Part shown: positions 6,166 through 13,561 of the stretch, one piece after another
Layout: the number at the start of each line of letters is the position of its first letter
Position numbering within the stretch: the first letter of the stretch is position 1
Origin: Prevotellaceae bacterium
GTDB lineage: Bacteria; Bacteroidota; Bacteroidia; Bacteroidales; UBA932
DNA length: 16,638 nt
Direction: 5' to 3'
Assembly: GCA_031287815.1 (NCBI GenBank)
Contig: JAITSM010000141.1
Coordinates: 1-16,638, forward strand
The notes under the pieces: generated by a model
What the model was told of the DNA's origin: nothing
The model's database searches: none
What the model saw: the letters and a program-made list of their open reading frames with translations, nothing else
Position numbers and translations under genes: made by a program

Positions 6166-7140
6166 ATGAAACTCCGTTATTTATTTATTACTTTACTCTT
6201 CTTTGGCGTACTCCTGTTTGCCTCGTTATCCCTCATATTGGAAGTGTCGGAAGTGTTGGGTCAGCCGGCTCCCGCGCCCGCCGCGCCTGCCGTTTCCGAA
6301 CCGGAACCCGAACCCGAAGCCGCGCCCGTAGCCACGCCGCCCGCGCCTGCCGTGCAAACGCCCGCTACCGCTGCGCCGGCGGTGGCCAACCCGCCCGTTG
6401 CCGGGTTATACGACCCGCAAAAATTACAGGCTGCCCGCGAAAAATACGCCGGCGTCCCGCCGCAGGAATGGAGCGAGCAGGTAAGCGGTACGGTGCAACA
6501 GGTGGACGTTCCCGCGTCGAACGAACGGGTATTGTTTTTAACCTTTAATGTGTACACCAAAAACTGGCCGGAGCTGTTTGATTTTTTGCAGCAGCGCAAT
6601 GTAAAATCCACTGTCTTCCTCTCCGGCACATGGGTGCGCCGGAACGCTGGGCAGGCGCAGAAAATAGGCGCGCTCCCCGCGCTGTTTGAGATAGGAAATC
6701 ACGGCAACCGGAATATCGCACTGTCGGTAAACGGCGCTACCGCCTACGGGCGCAAGGGGACGGAAAGCCTTGCGGCAGCGTTCGGCGAAATAATAACAGG
6801 CGCCGAAACTATTAAAGATGCCACCGGGCAAACGCCGCGTTATGTACGGCCGTTTTTCAACTACACCGACGATGTAGTGGTGTCGGCGTTGAAAGAAGCG
6901 GGAATCAAGACGGTCGGGGTAACCGTTTTTGCCGACGGCGGCGGGCTGTTTGGCGCGGAAAAGATAAAAAGCCAAATCCTGAACGCCCCCCACGGCGCAA
7001 TCATCCTGTTAAGCATCAATCCCGACTATCCCAATATTTTCAACGGCTTGAAAGCGGCTGTCGAAGAAATGAAACAGCTCAAAATCCCTGTTCGTTTTGA
7101 ACATTTGGCAAATTACGAACAGTATTTTCACTACCGGTAG
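6166..7140 (+). CDS. Secreted or anchored NodB-fold (polysaccharide deacetylase-like) protein with degenerate catalytic motifs
   Basis: It is 324 residues long. The N-terminus (about 1-30) is a hydrophobic signal or anchor segment. Residues 33-80 form a low-complexity Pro/Ala/Glu linker, and 120-324 resemble a CE4/NodB domain (VLFLTFNVYTKNWPELFDFLQQRNVKSTVFLSG, FEIGNHGNRN, YVRPFFNYTDDVV). In active CE4 enzymes the first motif is TFDDG and the second NHSxxH. Here they read TFNVY (126-130) and NHGNRN (178-183), so the catalytic Asp pair and the second zinc His are missing. It is probably a non-catalytic envelope protein, or has altered chemistry. It lies 6 bp after corA and 24 bp before rlmD, apparently in the same operon. 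No precise function can be assigned. Confidence 0.75.
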   Translation: MKLRYLFITLLFFGVLLFASLSLILEVSEVLGQPAPAPAAPAVSEPEPEPEAAPVATPPAPAVQTPATAAPAVANPPVAGLYDPQKLQAAREKYAGVPPQEWSEQVSGTVQQVDVPASNERVLFLTFNVYTKNWPELFDFLQQRNVKSTVFLSGTWVRRNAGQAQKIGALPALFEIGNHGNRNIALSVNGATAYGRKGTESLAAAFGEIITGAETIKDATGQTPRYVRPFFNYTDDVVVSALKEAGIKTVGVTVFADGGGLFGAEKIKSQILNAPHGAIILLSINPDYPNIFNGLKAAVEEMKQLKIPVRFEHLANYEQYFHYR

Positions 7141-7164
7141 CGCCCGCCCGGCCGCCCCAACAAT

Positions 7165-8574
7165 ATGAAACGAAAACAGCTTCCCCTCCTGGAAAACGTA
7201 CCGGTCACAGGGCTTGCCGCCGAAGGCAAGTCGCTGGCGCGGGTGGACGGCAAAACGCTTTTTATACCGCATGCCGTGCCCGGCGATGTGGTGAACGTAC
7301 AGCTCCTCAAAAAACGCAAAGGTTTTTTGGAAGGGCGCATGGCGCAACTCATCACCCCCTCGAAAGACCGCGTGGCGGCGTTTTGCCCGCACTACGGAAC
7401 CTGCGGTGGCTGTAGCAGGCAAACGCTTCCCTACCCCATGCAATTGCGCTATAAACAACAACAGGTTTTCGACCAGCTCACGCGCATCGGCAAGCTGGAA
7501 CTGCCGCCGCTGCAGCCTATCATCGGGGCGGAACAAACCAGGCATTACCGCAATAAGCTGGAATTTACTTTTTCCAACAACCGCTGGCTCACCGCCGCCG
7601 AAGCCGCCGGAGGAGCGCCGGTGAACGAACGGCGCGCCCTGGGGTTTCACATTCCCGGTCTGTTCGACAAGGTGCTCGATATAGACCAATGCTACCTCCA
7701 GGCTGAGCTGTCGAATGCGATTCGTACGGAGATAAAAGCGTATGCCATCCGGCACCATTTGCCGTTTTTTGATTTGCGCACCCAACAGGGCTTGTTGCGC
7801 AACCTGATTATCCGCAATACCACTGCGGGCGAATGGATGGTCATCGTGGTCTTCGCCTGCGACGACCGCCCGGCGCGCGAAGCCCTGCTGGCCTTCCTGC
7901 AACAGCGTTTCCCGCAGATAACATCGTTGCTCTACGTCCTCAATGAAAAGCGCAACGACACAATTACCGACCTTCCGGTACATACCTTTGCCGGCCGCAG
8001 CTACATAGAAGAACAAATAGAAGGGCTGCATTTCAGGATAGGGGCGAAATCGTTCTACCAAACCAATTCGCAACAAGCCTGCCGCCTCTATGGCGTGGTG
8101 CGCGAAATGGCGCAGCTCTCCGGCAGCGAGCATGTGTATGACCTCTATACCGGCGCCGGCGCTATTGCCCTGTTCGTGGCGCGGCAGGCGCGGCGGGTAA
8201 CCGGCGTGGAATACGTGCCCGAAGCGGTGGAGGACGCCCGGGGGAATGCCCTGCGCAACCATATCCATAACGTATCATTCCATGCGGGCGACATGAAAGA
8301 CCTGCTTTGCGCAGCATTTATAGAGGCGCACGGCGCGCCTGATGTGGTAATCCTCGACCCGCCGCGCGCCGGCATTCATCCCGGCGTGGCGAAAACCTTA
8401 CTGCAAATACTTCCTCCCCGTCTGATTTATGTCAGTTGCAATCCCGCCACACAGGCGCGCGATTTGGCCTTGCTCGCTACGCATTATACTATTGAATGCG
8501 TACAGCCGGTAGACATGTTTCCGCATACGCACCACGTGGAAAATGTAGTGGCAGCGGTGAGAACTAAGAACTAA
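7165..8574 (+). CDS. rlmD: 23S rRNA (uracil-5-)-methyltransferase, RlmD/RumA family
   Basis: This 469-residue SAM-dependent enzyme makes 5-methyluridine in 23S rRNA (U1939 in E. coli). An N-terminal TRAM-like domain (about 5-65) precedes the iron-sulfur cysteines C74, C80 and C83 (CPHYGTCGGC), with C176 as the likely fourth ligand. The C-terminal Rossmann domain has the SAM loop DLYTGAGAIAL (326-336; usually DLYCG, here Thr), ILDPPRAG (396-403) and the catalytic cysteine C425 in VSCNPATQARD. RlmD versus the related RlmC or RlmCD cannot be separated from sequence alone. The final residues RTKN and the stop are read from a heptamer tract beginning at 8560. It converges on the deacetylase gene, with a tandem array between them. 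Confidence 0.92.
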   Translation: MKRKQLPLLENVPVTGLAAEGKSLARVDGKTLFIPHAVPGDVVNVQLLKKRKGFLEGRMAQLITPSKDRVAAFCPHYGTCGGCSRQTLPYPMQLRYKQQQVFDQLTRIGKLELPPLQPIIGAEQTRHYRNKLEFTFSNNRWLTAAEAAGGAPVNERRALGFHIPGLFDKVLDIDQCYLQAELSNAIRTEIKAYAIRHHLPFFDLRTQQGLLRNLIIRNTTAGEWMVIVVFACDDRPAREALLAFLQQRFPQITSLLYVLNEKRNDTITDLPVHTFAGRSYIEEQIEGLHFRIGAKSFYQTNSQQACRLYGVVREMAQLSGSEHVYDLYTGAGAIALFVARQARRVTGVEYVPEAVEDARGNALRNHIHNVSFHAGDMKDLLCAAFIEAHGAPDVVILDPPRAGIHPGVAKTLLQILPPRLIYVSCNPATQARDLALLATHYTIECVQPVDMFPHTHHVENVVAAVRTKN

Positions 8575-8638
8575 GAGTAGGCAGTTTTCAGTAGGCAGTG
8601 GCTGGCGTCAGCTAATTCATAATCCATAATTCATAATT
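8560..8638. repeat. Heptamer element with non-matching arms (chimeric)
   Basis: The left arm is AGAACTA, AGAACTA, AGAGTAG, GCAGTTT, TCAGTAG, GCAGTGG (8560-8601). The core is GGCTGGCGTCAGC (8600-8612). The right arm is AATTCAT, AATCCAT, AATTCAT (8614-8634). Unlike the 4263 and 9203 copies, the arms are not complementary. The left arm matches the GGCAGT type (also at 4005 and 12001-12046) and the right arm matches the element at 4263. The rlmD stop codon (8572-8574) lies inside the left arm. Confidence 0.75.
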
Positions 8639-8641
8639 GGT

Positions 8642-9167
8642 CAATGTAAGCCATACATTGGTTTCCCCCGCTCCGGGAGAGAGCAATGTATGCCATACAT
8701 TTATTTCCCCCGCTCCGGGAGAGAGCAATGTAAGCCATACATTTGTTTCCCCCGCTTCGGGAGAGAACAATGTATGCCATACATTTGTTTCCCCCACTCC
8801 GGGAGAGAGCAATGTATGCCATACATTTGTTTCCCCCGCTCCGGGAGAGAACAATGTAAGACATACATTGGTTCCCTCACATTGTGCCGGGAATAATGTA
8901 AGCATACATTGGTTTGCGCACATTGTGCCGGGAATAATGTAAGCATACATTGGCTTGCGCACATTGTGCCGGGAATAATGTAAGCATACATTGGCTTGCG
9001 CACATTGTGCCGGGAATAATGTAAACATACATTGGCTTGCGCACATTGTGCCGGGAATAATGTAAACATACATTGGCTTGCGCACATTGTGCCGGGAATA
9101 ATGTAAACATACATTGGCTTACGCACATTGTGCCGGGAGCAATGTAAGCAACCATTGGATCGAGTAA
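8642..9167. repeat. Tandem array of hairpin-containing 42-bp units then 41-bp units
   Basis: Units start at 8642, 8684, 8726, 8768, 8810 and 8852 (period 42), then near 8895, 8936, 8977, 9018, 9059 and 9100 (period 41), ending in a degraded copy at 9141. Every unit carries an inverted repeat AATGTA...TACATT; several are exact, for example AATGTATGCCATACATT. Type A linkers contain TTTCCCCCGCTCCGGGAGAGA and type B linkers contain CGCACATTGTGCCGGGAAT. The unit at 8852 joins an A-spaced hairpin to a B-like linker. There are no variable spacers. The array lies between convergent genes. Function is unknown: a protein-binding array, terminator cluster or structured RNA are all possible. Confidence 0.85.
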
Positions 9168-9176
9168 AAAGTTGTT

Positions 9177-9202
9177 CCCACAGATTTTCACAGATTTTTT
9201 TT
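9177..9202. repeat. CCCACAGATTTTCACAGATT motif followed by a T run
   Basis: This short module directly precedes the heptamer element at 9203. Its reverse-complement relative lies at 4127-4165, so it is a second dispersed intergenic motif that travels near the heptamer elements. Confidence 0.5.
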
Positions 9203-9285
9203 GAAGTAGGAAGTAGGAAGTATGATGTATGAAGTAGCTGGCGCCAAAACATACATCATACATCATACTTCATACTTCATAACTC
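9203..9285. repeat. Heptamer hairpin element, GAAGTAG type
   Basis: The left arm is GAAGTAG, GAAGTAG, GAAGTAT, GATGTAT, GAAGTAG (9203-9237). The core is GCTGGCGCCA (9237-9246). The right arm is ATACATC twice, ATACTTC twice, ATAACTC (9251-9285). The arms are close complements. The stop codon and the last two codons of the leftward deacetylase gene lie in the right arm. Confidence 0.8.
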
Positions 9286-10056
9286 CCCTGCCTCCATTAA
9301 GCGTCCGAAGGGGAAGCGGTGCGCTTTCAGGTAGCAGATGAGCCGCTCGAGGCGGCACAGCAATTCCTGCCCGGAGTGGCGGGTAATGTAGCGCGGCAGG
9401 GACGTGCGGCCGGGCGTCCCTATTGTCCGCAGGTCGATGAATTCCCAGGGGTGAAAATAGATGTGGAGGTAGCGGTCGCGTTTTGCCGCTACGCGGCAAA
9501 ACGTTTGGTATATACCAAACGGCAAATTATGCATCGCCAGCCAGAATAGCGGGATGCGCAGGAGCGGCGTTACCGAGGCGGGCAGCTGCCACAGGCCGTT
9601 TTGTAGGAAGGGCGTGCGCGGGGCGCACAGGTGATTATACCTTCCGGGAATAAAGGTGGGGTTTAACGAGGCGTTGTAGCGATAACCGGCGGCAGCTATT
9701 CCGTCAACGTCCACCGGCATCATGCGCGCCATGCGGAAACCGTGCACGGGCTGGCCGGAGATGGCTTCCAGCACGTCTTTCGAGGCTTTAAGATGACCCG
9801 GGGAAAAATCGGCGTGGTAGAATCCATGGGAGGCCACCTCGTGTCCTTCCCGCGCTATGCGGCGGATAAGCGTCGGCTGCTGCTGTGCAAAATGCGCCGT
9901 ACAGAAAAAGGTGGCGGGGATTTGCTGCCGCGCCAGCACTTCCAGGATAGCTGCCGTGCCTTGCGCCGAGATGGTTATTTCTTCTTCCGGGGGCAGGGGG
10001 GCGCCGTATTCCGAAGGGGTGTCGAATTCTTCTACGTCGAAACTCAGGAAAATCAT
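9277..10056 (-). CDS. Polysaccharide deacetylase (CE4/NodB) family protein
   Basis: It is a 259-residue protein with no signal peptide. MIFLSFDVEEFDTP is the first catalytic motif (D7 with acidic E9/E10 rather than a DD pair, as in several cytosolic branches). SHGFYH (His77, His81) supplies the zinc ligands, GFRMARM stands at the usual third motif, and YFHPWEF (His202) near the C-terminus is the usual final motif. I chose the ATG at 10056 because it makes a 4-bp ATGA overlap with the upstream gene and begins exactly at the family N-terminus; an upstream ATG at 10101 would lie inside that gene. It probably removes an acetyl or formyl group from a sugar or lipid-linked sugar made by the neighbouring glycosyltransferases. 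The substrate is inferred only. Confidence 0.85.
   Translation of the reverse strand: MIFLSFDVEEFDTPSEYGAPLPPEEEITISAQGTAAILEVLARQQIPATFFCTAHFAQQQPTLIRRIAREGHEVASHGFYHADFSPGHLKASKDVLEAISGQPVHGFRMARMMPVDVDGIAAAGYRYNASLNPTFIPGRYNHLCAPRTPFLQNGLWQLPASVTPLLRIPLFWLAMHNLPFGIYQTFCRVAAKRDRYLHIYFHPWEFIDLRTIGTPGRTSLPRYITRHSGQELLCRLERLICYLKAHRFPFGRLMEAGEL
9479..9521. repeat. Two adjoining perfect palindromes inside the deacetylase gene
   Basis: CGTTTTGCCGC at 9479-9489 pairs perfectly with 9493-9503 across a 3-base loop. Directly adjoining and sharing two bases, 9502-9521 is a perfect 20-bp palindrome with half-site CGTTTGGTAT. The encoded residues (LPFGIYQTFCRVAAKRD) fit the family without an obvious insertion. 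Confidence 0.65.
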
Positions 10057-11960
10057 ACGCAACGAAATAATATCCGCAGGAAGTTTTTCATTTCTTTCCA
10101 CAGCGTTTTGGTGCCCATGTTGGAGAAAATAACGCCTTCCCTTGTTTGTATGGGAACGACTTGCAGCCGGATGTCTTTCCGTAGGCAGGCTTTGAAAATA
10201 AATTCGGTGTCAAAAAGGAATTCCTCTATTTTTGTTTGCAGGAATATTTCGCGCCCCTTGCGGTTAAAGCCTTTCAGCCCGCCCTGCGTGTCGCAGGCGG
10301 GAATATGCAGCAGGTATTTGTTGAAGTAGCGCGATACTTTTGATATGATTTTCCGTTTCCCGGGAAGTTGCTCGTAGTAGCTGTTTCCGCGGTTTCCGAC
10401 CACCACGTCGGCATGGTTCAAGAGGGCGTTTGCCACGCTTTTTATGCTTTCCGGTTCGAAGGGGAAATCGTAATCAGTATATATAATGCAGGGCGCGTCG
10501 CTTTGCCGGACGGCATGGCGTAACGCATAGCCTTTGCCCCTGTTCTTTTCATAGCCGGTTATCCGGGCGCCGGGGATGTACCGGAGCAACCGCTCCTGTT
10601 CTTCGCGGCCGACATGCCGTTCCGAGCCGTCGTTGGCAATGATTAGCCGTAAATCCACGCCGGCAAGCAGGGTTTGCAGGCGCCCGAAATACAGGGACAC
10701 CGTTTCCGGCCAATCGCGCGGCGGATTGTAGCAGGGAAGAATTAAATCAATGGAGAAAGGAGAGTGGAGAATAGAGAATGTCTCTTGAGGCGCCAGCCCA
10801 TTCTCCACTCTCCATTCTCCATTCTCCATTCTCCAAAGCTGTACTGTTAGCGTCAGCCAGACGAGCGCGCAGGGCAAGGCTTTTAGCGCATAGGGAATAA
10901 TCCATGTTTCGCGAATGTGGCGTGGAAACAAGTCGGTGGGCGAAAGGCTAGATAGCGCCAGCGCTAAAACCAGCAAAAACACCGGCCACACCCGGTAAGG
11001 ACGCGGTTGCAGTGCAAACCATACCGCCACGCCCACAAATGCGATGATGTAAGTACTGGATTCGCTGCCGGTGCTGAACAGCACGACAAACAGCAGGACA
11101 GACGCCATGAACAGCATCCGGAACGTTTGACTGGCGTATTGCCGTATGCGGATGAGCGGGAGCAGAAACAGCGCTATCCCCCCGGCGAGGATCGGTAATG
11201 TGGAGGAAGCCTCCAGGTGGAAAATGCGCTGGAGCATGCCGATAAACGAAATGTTCTGCATAATGGATGCGCCGGCGTGCGTGTTGTTGGCGGCATTTTT
11301 TGCTATCAGCTGGTGTATCCAGTCCACGTATTGCCCGGATAAATATTCCGGCGATACGAAGAGGAGGGGGAGCGCCAGCCAGACGACTGTCCACCCGGCG
11401 CAGGCCAGCGCAAAACGCCGTTTATGCTTGGAGAAAAGAAAAAAGGCCAGCCCGGCAATGCCGTATATTTTGGTAAGCATTCCGAGTACAATCACCAGCG
11501 CCGCCCAGATGTCTTTTTCTCTTTCCACGAAAACAAATGCCAGCACAATGATAGCCGCAATGCCGATATTAAATTGCATGTTAAAAGCGGCGGTCATCAT
11601 TTCGTGCAGGCAAATCCAGTATACCGCTGCCTTTAGCCCTGCCGCCAGCGGTAACTTCCCGACCGCCCAAAACAGCAGCGTCGCAAGTACTCCCAGCCAT
11701 AAGGTAATGCCCAGCCAGTCGGGCAAAAAGGCGAAAGGAAGCATCAGCACGCCGAATGCCGGGCCGTACAATACATGCTCCGATACATATATCGGCGATT
11801 GATGCGCCAGCTGGACGGAAATATTTGTATAAGTAAGGTAGTTTCCATAAGCTCCGTTGCCCTGCATATATTTCGACAGGCCGGCAATCACCGCCAGCCC
11901 CGCCCAAACAATAAAAATAACTCGGACGTTTCGAAAAACCGGACGTTTGAAGAAATCCAT
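10053..11960 (-). CDS. Multi-pass membrane (GT87/DUF2029-like) domain fused to a GT2 dolichyl-phosphate-glycosyltransferase-like domain
   Basis: It is 635 residues long. Residues 1-375 carry roughly ten hydrophobic segments (for example 14-30, 131-148, 184-203, 281-297, 325-340) and resemble polyprenol-phosphate-sugar-dependent GT-C mannosyltransferases of the GT87/DUF2029 type. Residues 404-635 are a GT2 domain: SIDLILPCYNPP, IIANDGS, NRGKGYALRHAV and the DxD motif DYD (496-498), like polyprenyl-phosphate glucosyl- or mannosyltransferases. Residues 376-404 between them are translated heptamer repeat (MENGEWRVENG...FSILHSPFS), so the fusion probably arose from two adjacent genes. Met378 within the repeat could restart the GT2 part separately. 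It follows lysS by 86 bp and overlaps the deacetylase by 4 bp. Likely role: making and using a lipid-linked sugar for envelope glycan. Confidence 0.8.
   Translation of the reverse strand: MDFFKRPVFRNVRVIFIVWAGLAVIAGLSKYMQGNGAYGNYLTYTNISVQLAHQSPIYVSEHVLYGPAFGVLMLPFAFLPDWLGITLWLGVLATLLFWAVGKLPLAAGLKAAVYWICLHEMMTAAFNMQFNIGIAAIIVLAFVFVEREKDIWAALVIVLGMLTKIYGIAGLAFFLFSKHKRRFALACAGWTVVWLALPLLFVSPEYLSGQYVDWIHQLIAKNAANNTHAGASIMQNISFIGMLQRIFHLEASSTLPILAGGIALFLLPLIRIRQYASQTFRMLFMASVLLFVVLFSTGSESSTYIIAFVGVAVWFALQPRPYRVWPVFLLVLALALSSLSPTDLFPRHIRETWIIPYALKALPCALVWLTLTVQLWRMENGEWRVENGLAPQETFSILHSPFSIDLILPCYNPPRDWPETVSLYFGRLQTLLAGVDLRLIIANDGSERHVGREEQERLLRYIPGARITGYEKNRGKGYALRHAVRQSDAPCIIYTDYDFPFEPESIKSVANALLNHADVVVGNRGNSYYEQLPGKRKIISKVSRYFNKYLLHIPACDTQGGLKGFNRKGREIFLQTKIEEFLFDTEFIFKACLRKDIRLQVVPIQTREGVIFSNMGTKTLWKEMKNFLRILFRCV
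10750..10834. repeat. Heptamer hairpin element, GGAGAAT type, inside a coding sequence
   Basis: The left arm is ATGGAGA, AAGGAGA, GTGGAGA, ATAGAGA (10750-10777), then ATGTCTC. The core is GAGGCGCCAGCC (10787-10798). The right arm is ATTCTCC, ACTCTCC, ATTCTCC three times (10800-10834). The arms are complementary. It is translated in frame on the minus strand as the linker between the membrane and GT2 domains. Confidence 0.8.
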
Positions 11961-11962
11961 TT

Positions 11963-12046
11963 CTATTTACTATATTTTGATTTACTATTTACTATTGCCT
12001 GCCAACTGAAGACTGCCTACTGCTACTGCCTACTGAAGACTGCCCA
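11963..12046. repeat. Heptamer tract between lysS and the membrane-GT2 fusion
   Basis: TTTACTA repeats (11966-11994) are followed by GCCTACT/GAAGACT-type repeats (11999-12046). On the minus strand these read GGCAGTC, TTCAGTA, GGCAGTA, related to the left arm at 8581-8601. No GGCTGGCGCC core is visible. It fills the whole gap from the lysS stop to the next start codon. Confidence 0.6.
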
Positions 12047-13561
12047 TTATTTCCCCTCCGGCCGCATTTGCGGGAACAGCAGCACATCCTGAATCGATGG
12101 CGCGCCGGTCATCATCATCACCAGCCGGTCGATGCCGATGCCCATGCCGGAGGTGGGCGGCATACCGTATTCCAGCGCACGCACAAAGTCCATGTCGATA
12201 AACATGGCTTCGTCGTCGCCTTTGTCTTTCAGCCTGGCCTGTTCTTCAAAACGCCGCAGCTGGTCTACCGGGTCGTTGAGTTCCGAATAAGCATTGCACA
12301 GTTCCTTGCCGTTGACGAACAATTCAAAGCGTTCGGTTAACTCCGGGTTGCTGCGGTGGCGTTTTGTCAACGGCGACAGTTCCACCGGATAGTCGGTAAT
12401 AAAAGTAGGCTGCAGGAGGTGCTGTTCGCATTGCTCGCCGAAGATAGCGTCAATCAGTTTCCCCTTGCCCATCGAAGGCGTTACTTCAATATGCAGTTGG
12501 CGGCAAATGGCACGCAGTTGTTCCTCGTCCTTGCCGGCCACCTCTACGCCGGCATATTGCTTAATCGCATCCAGGAGGGGAAGGCGGGGATAGGGCCCCT
12601 TGAAATCAATTTCATTTTCCCCGACGGTTACTTTTGTCGTGCCGTTTACTTCCATCGCAATGTTTTCAAACAGCTGCTCCGTGAAATTCATCATCCACAG
12701 GTAATCTTTATAGGCTACGTAGATTTCCATGCAGGTAAACTCGGGGTTGTGCGTGCGATCCATGCCTTCGTTGCGGAAGTTGCGCGAAAATTCATACACG
12801 CCCGTGAAGCCGCCTACAATAAGGCGTTTCAGGTATAATTCGTTTGCGATACGCAGGTATAATGGAATATCGAGTGCATTATGGTGCGTAACGAACGGCC
12901 GCGCCGACGCCCCTCCGGGAATGGATTGCAGCACGGGGGTATCCACTTCCAGGTAATTTTGCGCATTAAAGAACGTACGCATGGCATTGATGATGTTCGT
13001 GCGTTTAATAAACGTATCGCGCACCTGCGGGTTGACAATCAAGTCCACGTAGCGCATCCGGTAACGCTGTTCGGGGTCGCTGAAAGCGTCGAACACTTCG
13101 CCGTCTTTTTCTTTTACAATCGGCAGCACGCGCAGGGATTTGCTCAGTAACTTTAACGCTTTTGCATGTATCGACAGTTCGCCGGTTTGCGTAACAAAGG
13201 CGTAACCGCGAATGCCTACAATATCGCCTATATCCAGCAGTTTTTTGAATACCGTATTGTAAAGCGTTTTGTCTTCGTCCGGGCAAATTTCATCGCGCTT
13301 TACGTATACCTGAATACGCCCGTATTCATCTTGCAGTTCAAAGAAAGCGGCTGCGCCCATGATGCGGCGCGTCATAATGCGCCCCGCAATACTTATGTCG
13401 GTAAAATTTCCCTTTTCCGCATCGTATTCTTTGCGCAGCCGGGCGGTCGTAACATTCACGTCAAACGCTTCGGCGGGATAGGCGGGGATGCCTAACGATT
13501 CAATGTTTTTCAACGATTCACGGCGAATAGCTTCCTGTTCGCTTAATCCTGTTTGTTCCAT
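12047..13561 (-). CDS. lysS: Lysyl-tRNA synthetase, class II
   Basis: This 504-residue cytoplasmic enzyme attaches lysine to tRNA-Lys. An N-terminal OB-fold anticodon-binding domain (about 55-150, ISIAGRIMTRRIMGAAAFFELQDEYGRIQVYV) precedes the class II catalytic core: motif 1 around RYRMRYVDLIVNPQVRDTF (166-184), motif 2 FRNEGMDRTHNPEFTCME (262-279) and motif 3 GMGIGIDRLVMMMTG (472-486). It ends with LLFPQMRPEGK, the usual C-terminus, and the length matches E. coli LysS (505). Its first 19 bases overlap the end of the fucosyltransferase gene, so it is probably cotranscribed and translationally coupled with envelope glycosylation genes, an unusual context for a housekeeping synthetase. Confidence 0.96.
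   Translation of the reverse strand: MEQTGLSEQEAIRRESLKNIESLGIPAYPAEAFDVNVTTARLRKEYDAEKGNFTDISIAGRIMTRRIMGAAAFFELQDEYGRIQVYVKRDEICPDEDKTLYNTVFKKLLDIGDIVGIRGYAFVTQTGELSIHAKALKLLSKSLRVLPIVKEKDGEVFDAFSDPEQRYRMRYVDLIVNPQVRDTFIKRTNIINAMRTFFNAQNYLEVDTPVLQSIPGGASARPFVTHHNALDIPLYLRIANELYLKRLIVGGFTGVYEFSRNFRNEGMDRTHNPEFTCMEIYVAYKDYLWMMNFTEQLFENIAMEVNGTTKVTVGENEIDFKGPYPRLPLLDAIKQYAGVEVAGKDEEQLRAICRQLHIEVTPSMGKGKLIDAIFGEQCEQHLLQPTFITDYPVELSPLTKRHRSNPELTERFELFVNGKELCNAYSELNDPVDQLRRFEEQARLKDKGDDEAMFIDMDFVRALEYGMPPTSGMGIGIDRLVMMMTGAPSIQDVLLFPQMRPEGK

Noticed and set aside
7009..8268. 419-residue minus-strand frame opposite rlmD
   Set aside because: Antisense shadow; rlmD has complete catalytic and iron-sulfur motifs on the other strand.
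8642..9167. CRISPR array
   Set aside because: Units are repeated over their full 41-42 bp with no unique spacers, and no cas genes are in the window.
8612..9266. Long overlapping minus-strand reading frames (up to 183 residues) and a 101-residue plus-strand frame with 14-residue repeats across the tandem array
   Set aside because: The repeat unit happens to lack stops in several frames on both strands. The 41-bp period cycles through all three frames, and no known domain, stable start or promoter is visible. Probably non-coding.
10057..10101. Upstream ATG (10101) as the deacetylase start
   Set aside because: It would add 15 residues unlike the family and overlap the preceding gene by 49 bp. 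The ATGA overlap at 10053-10056 begins at the conserved N-terminus.
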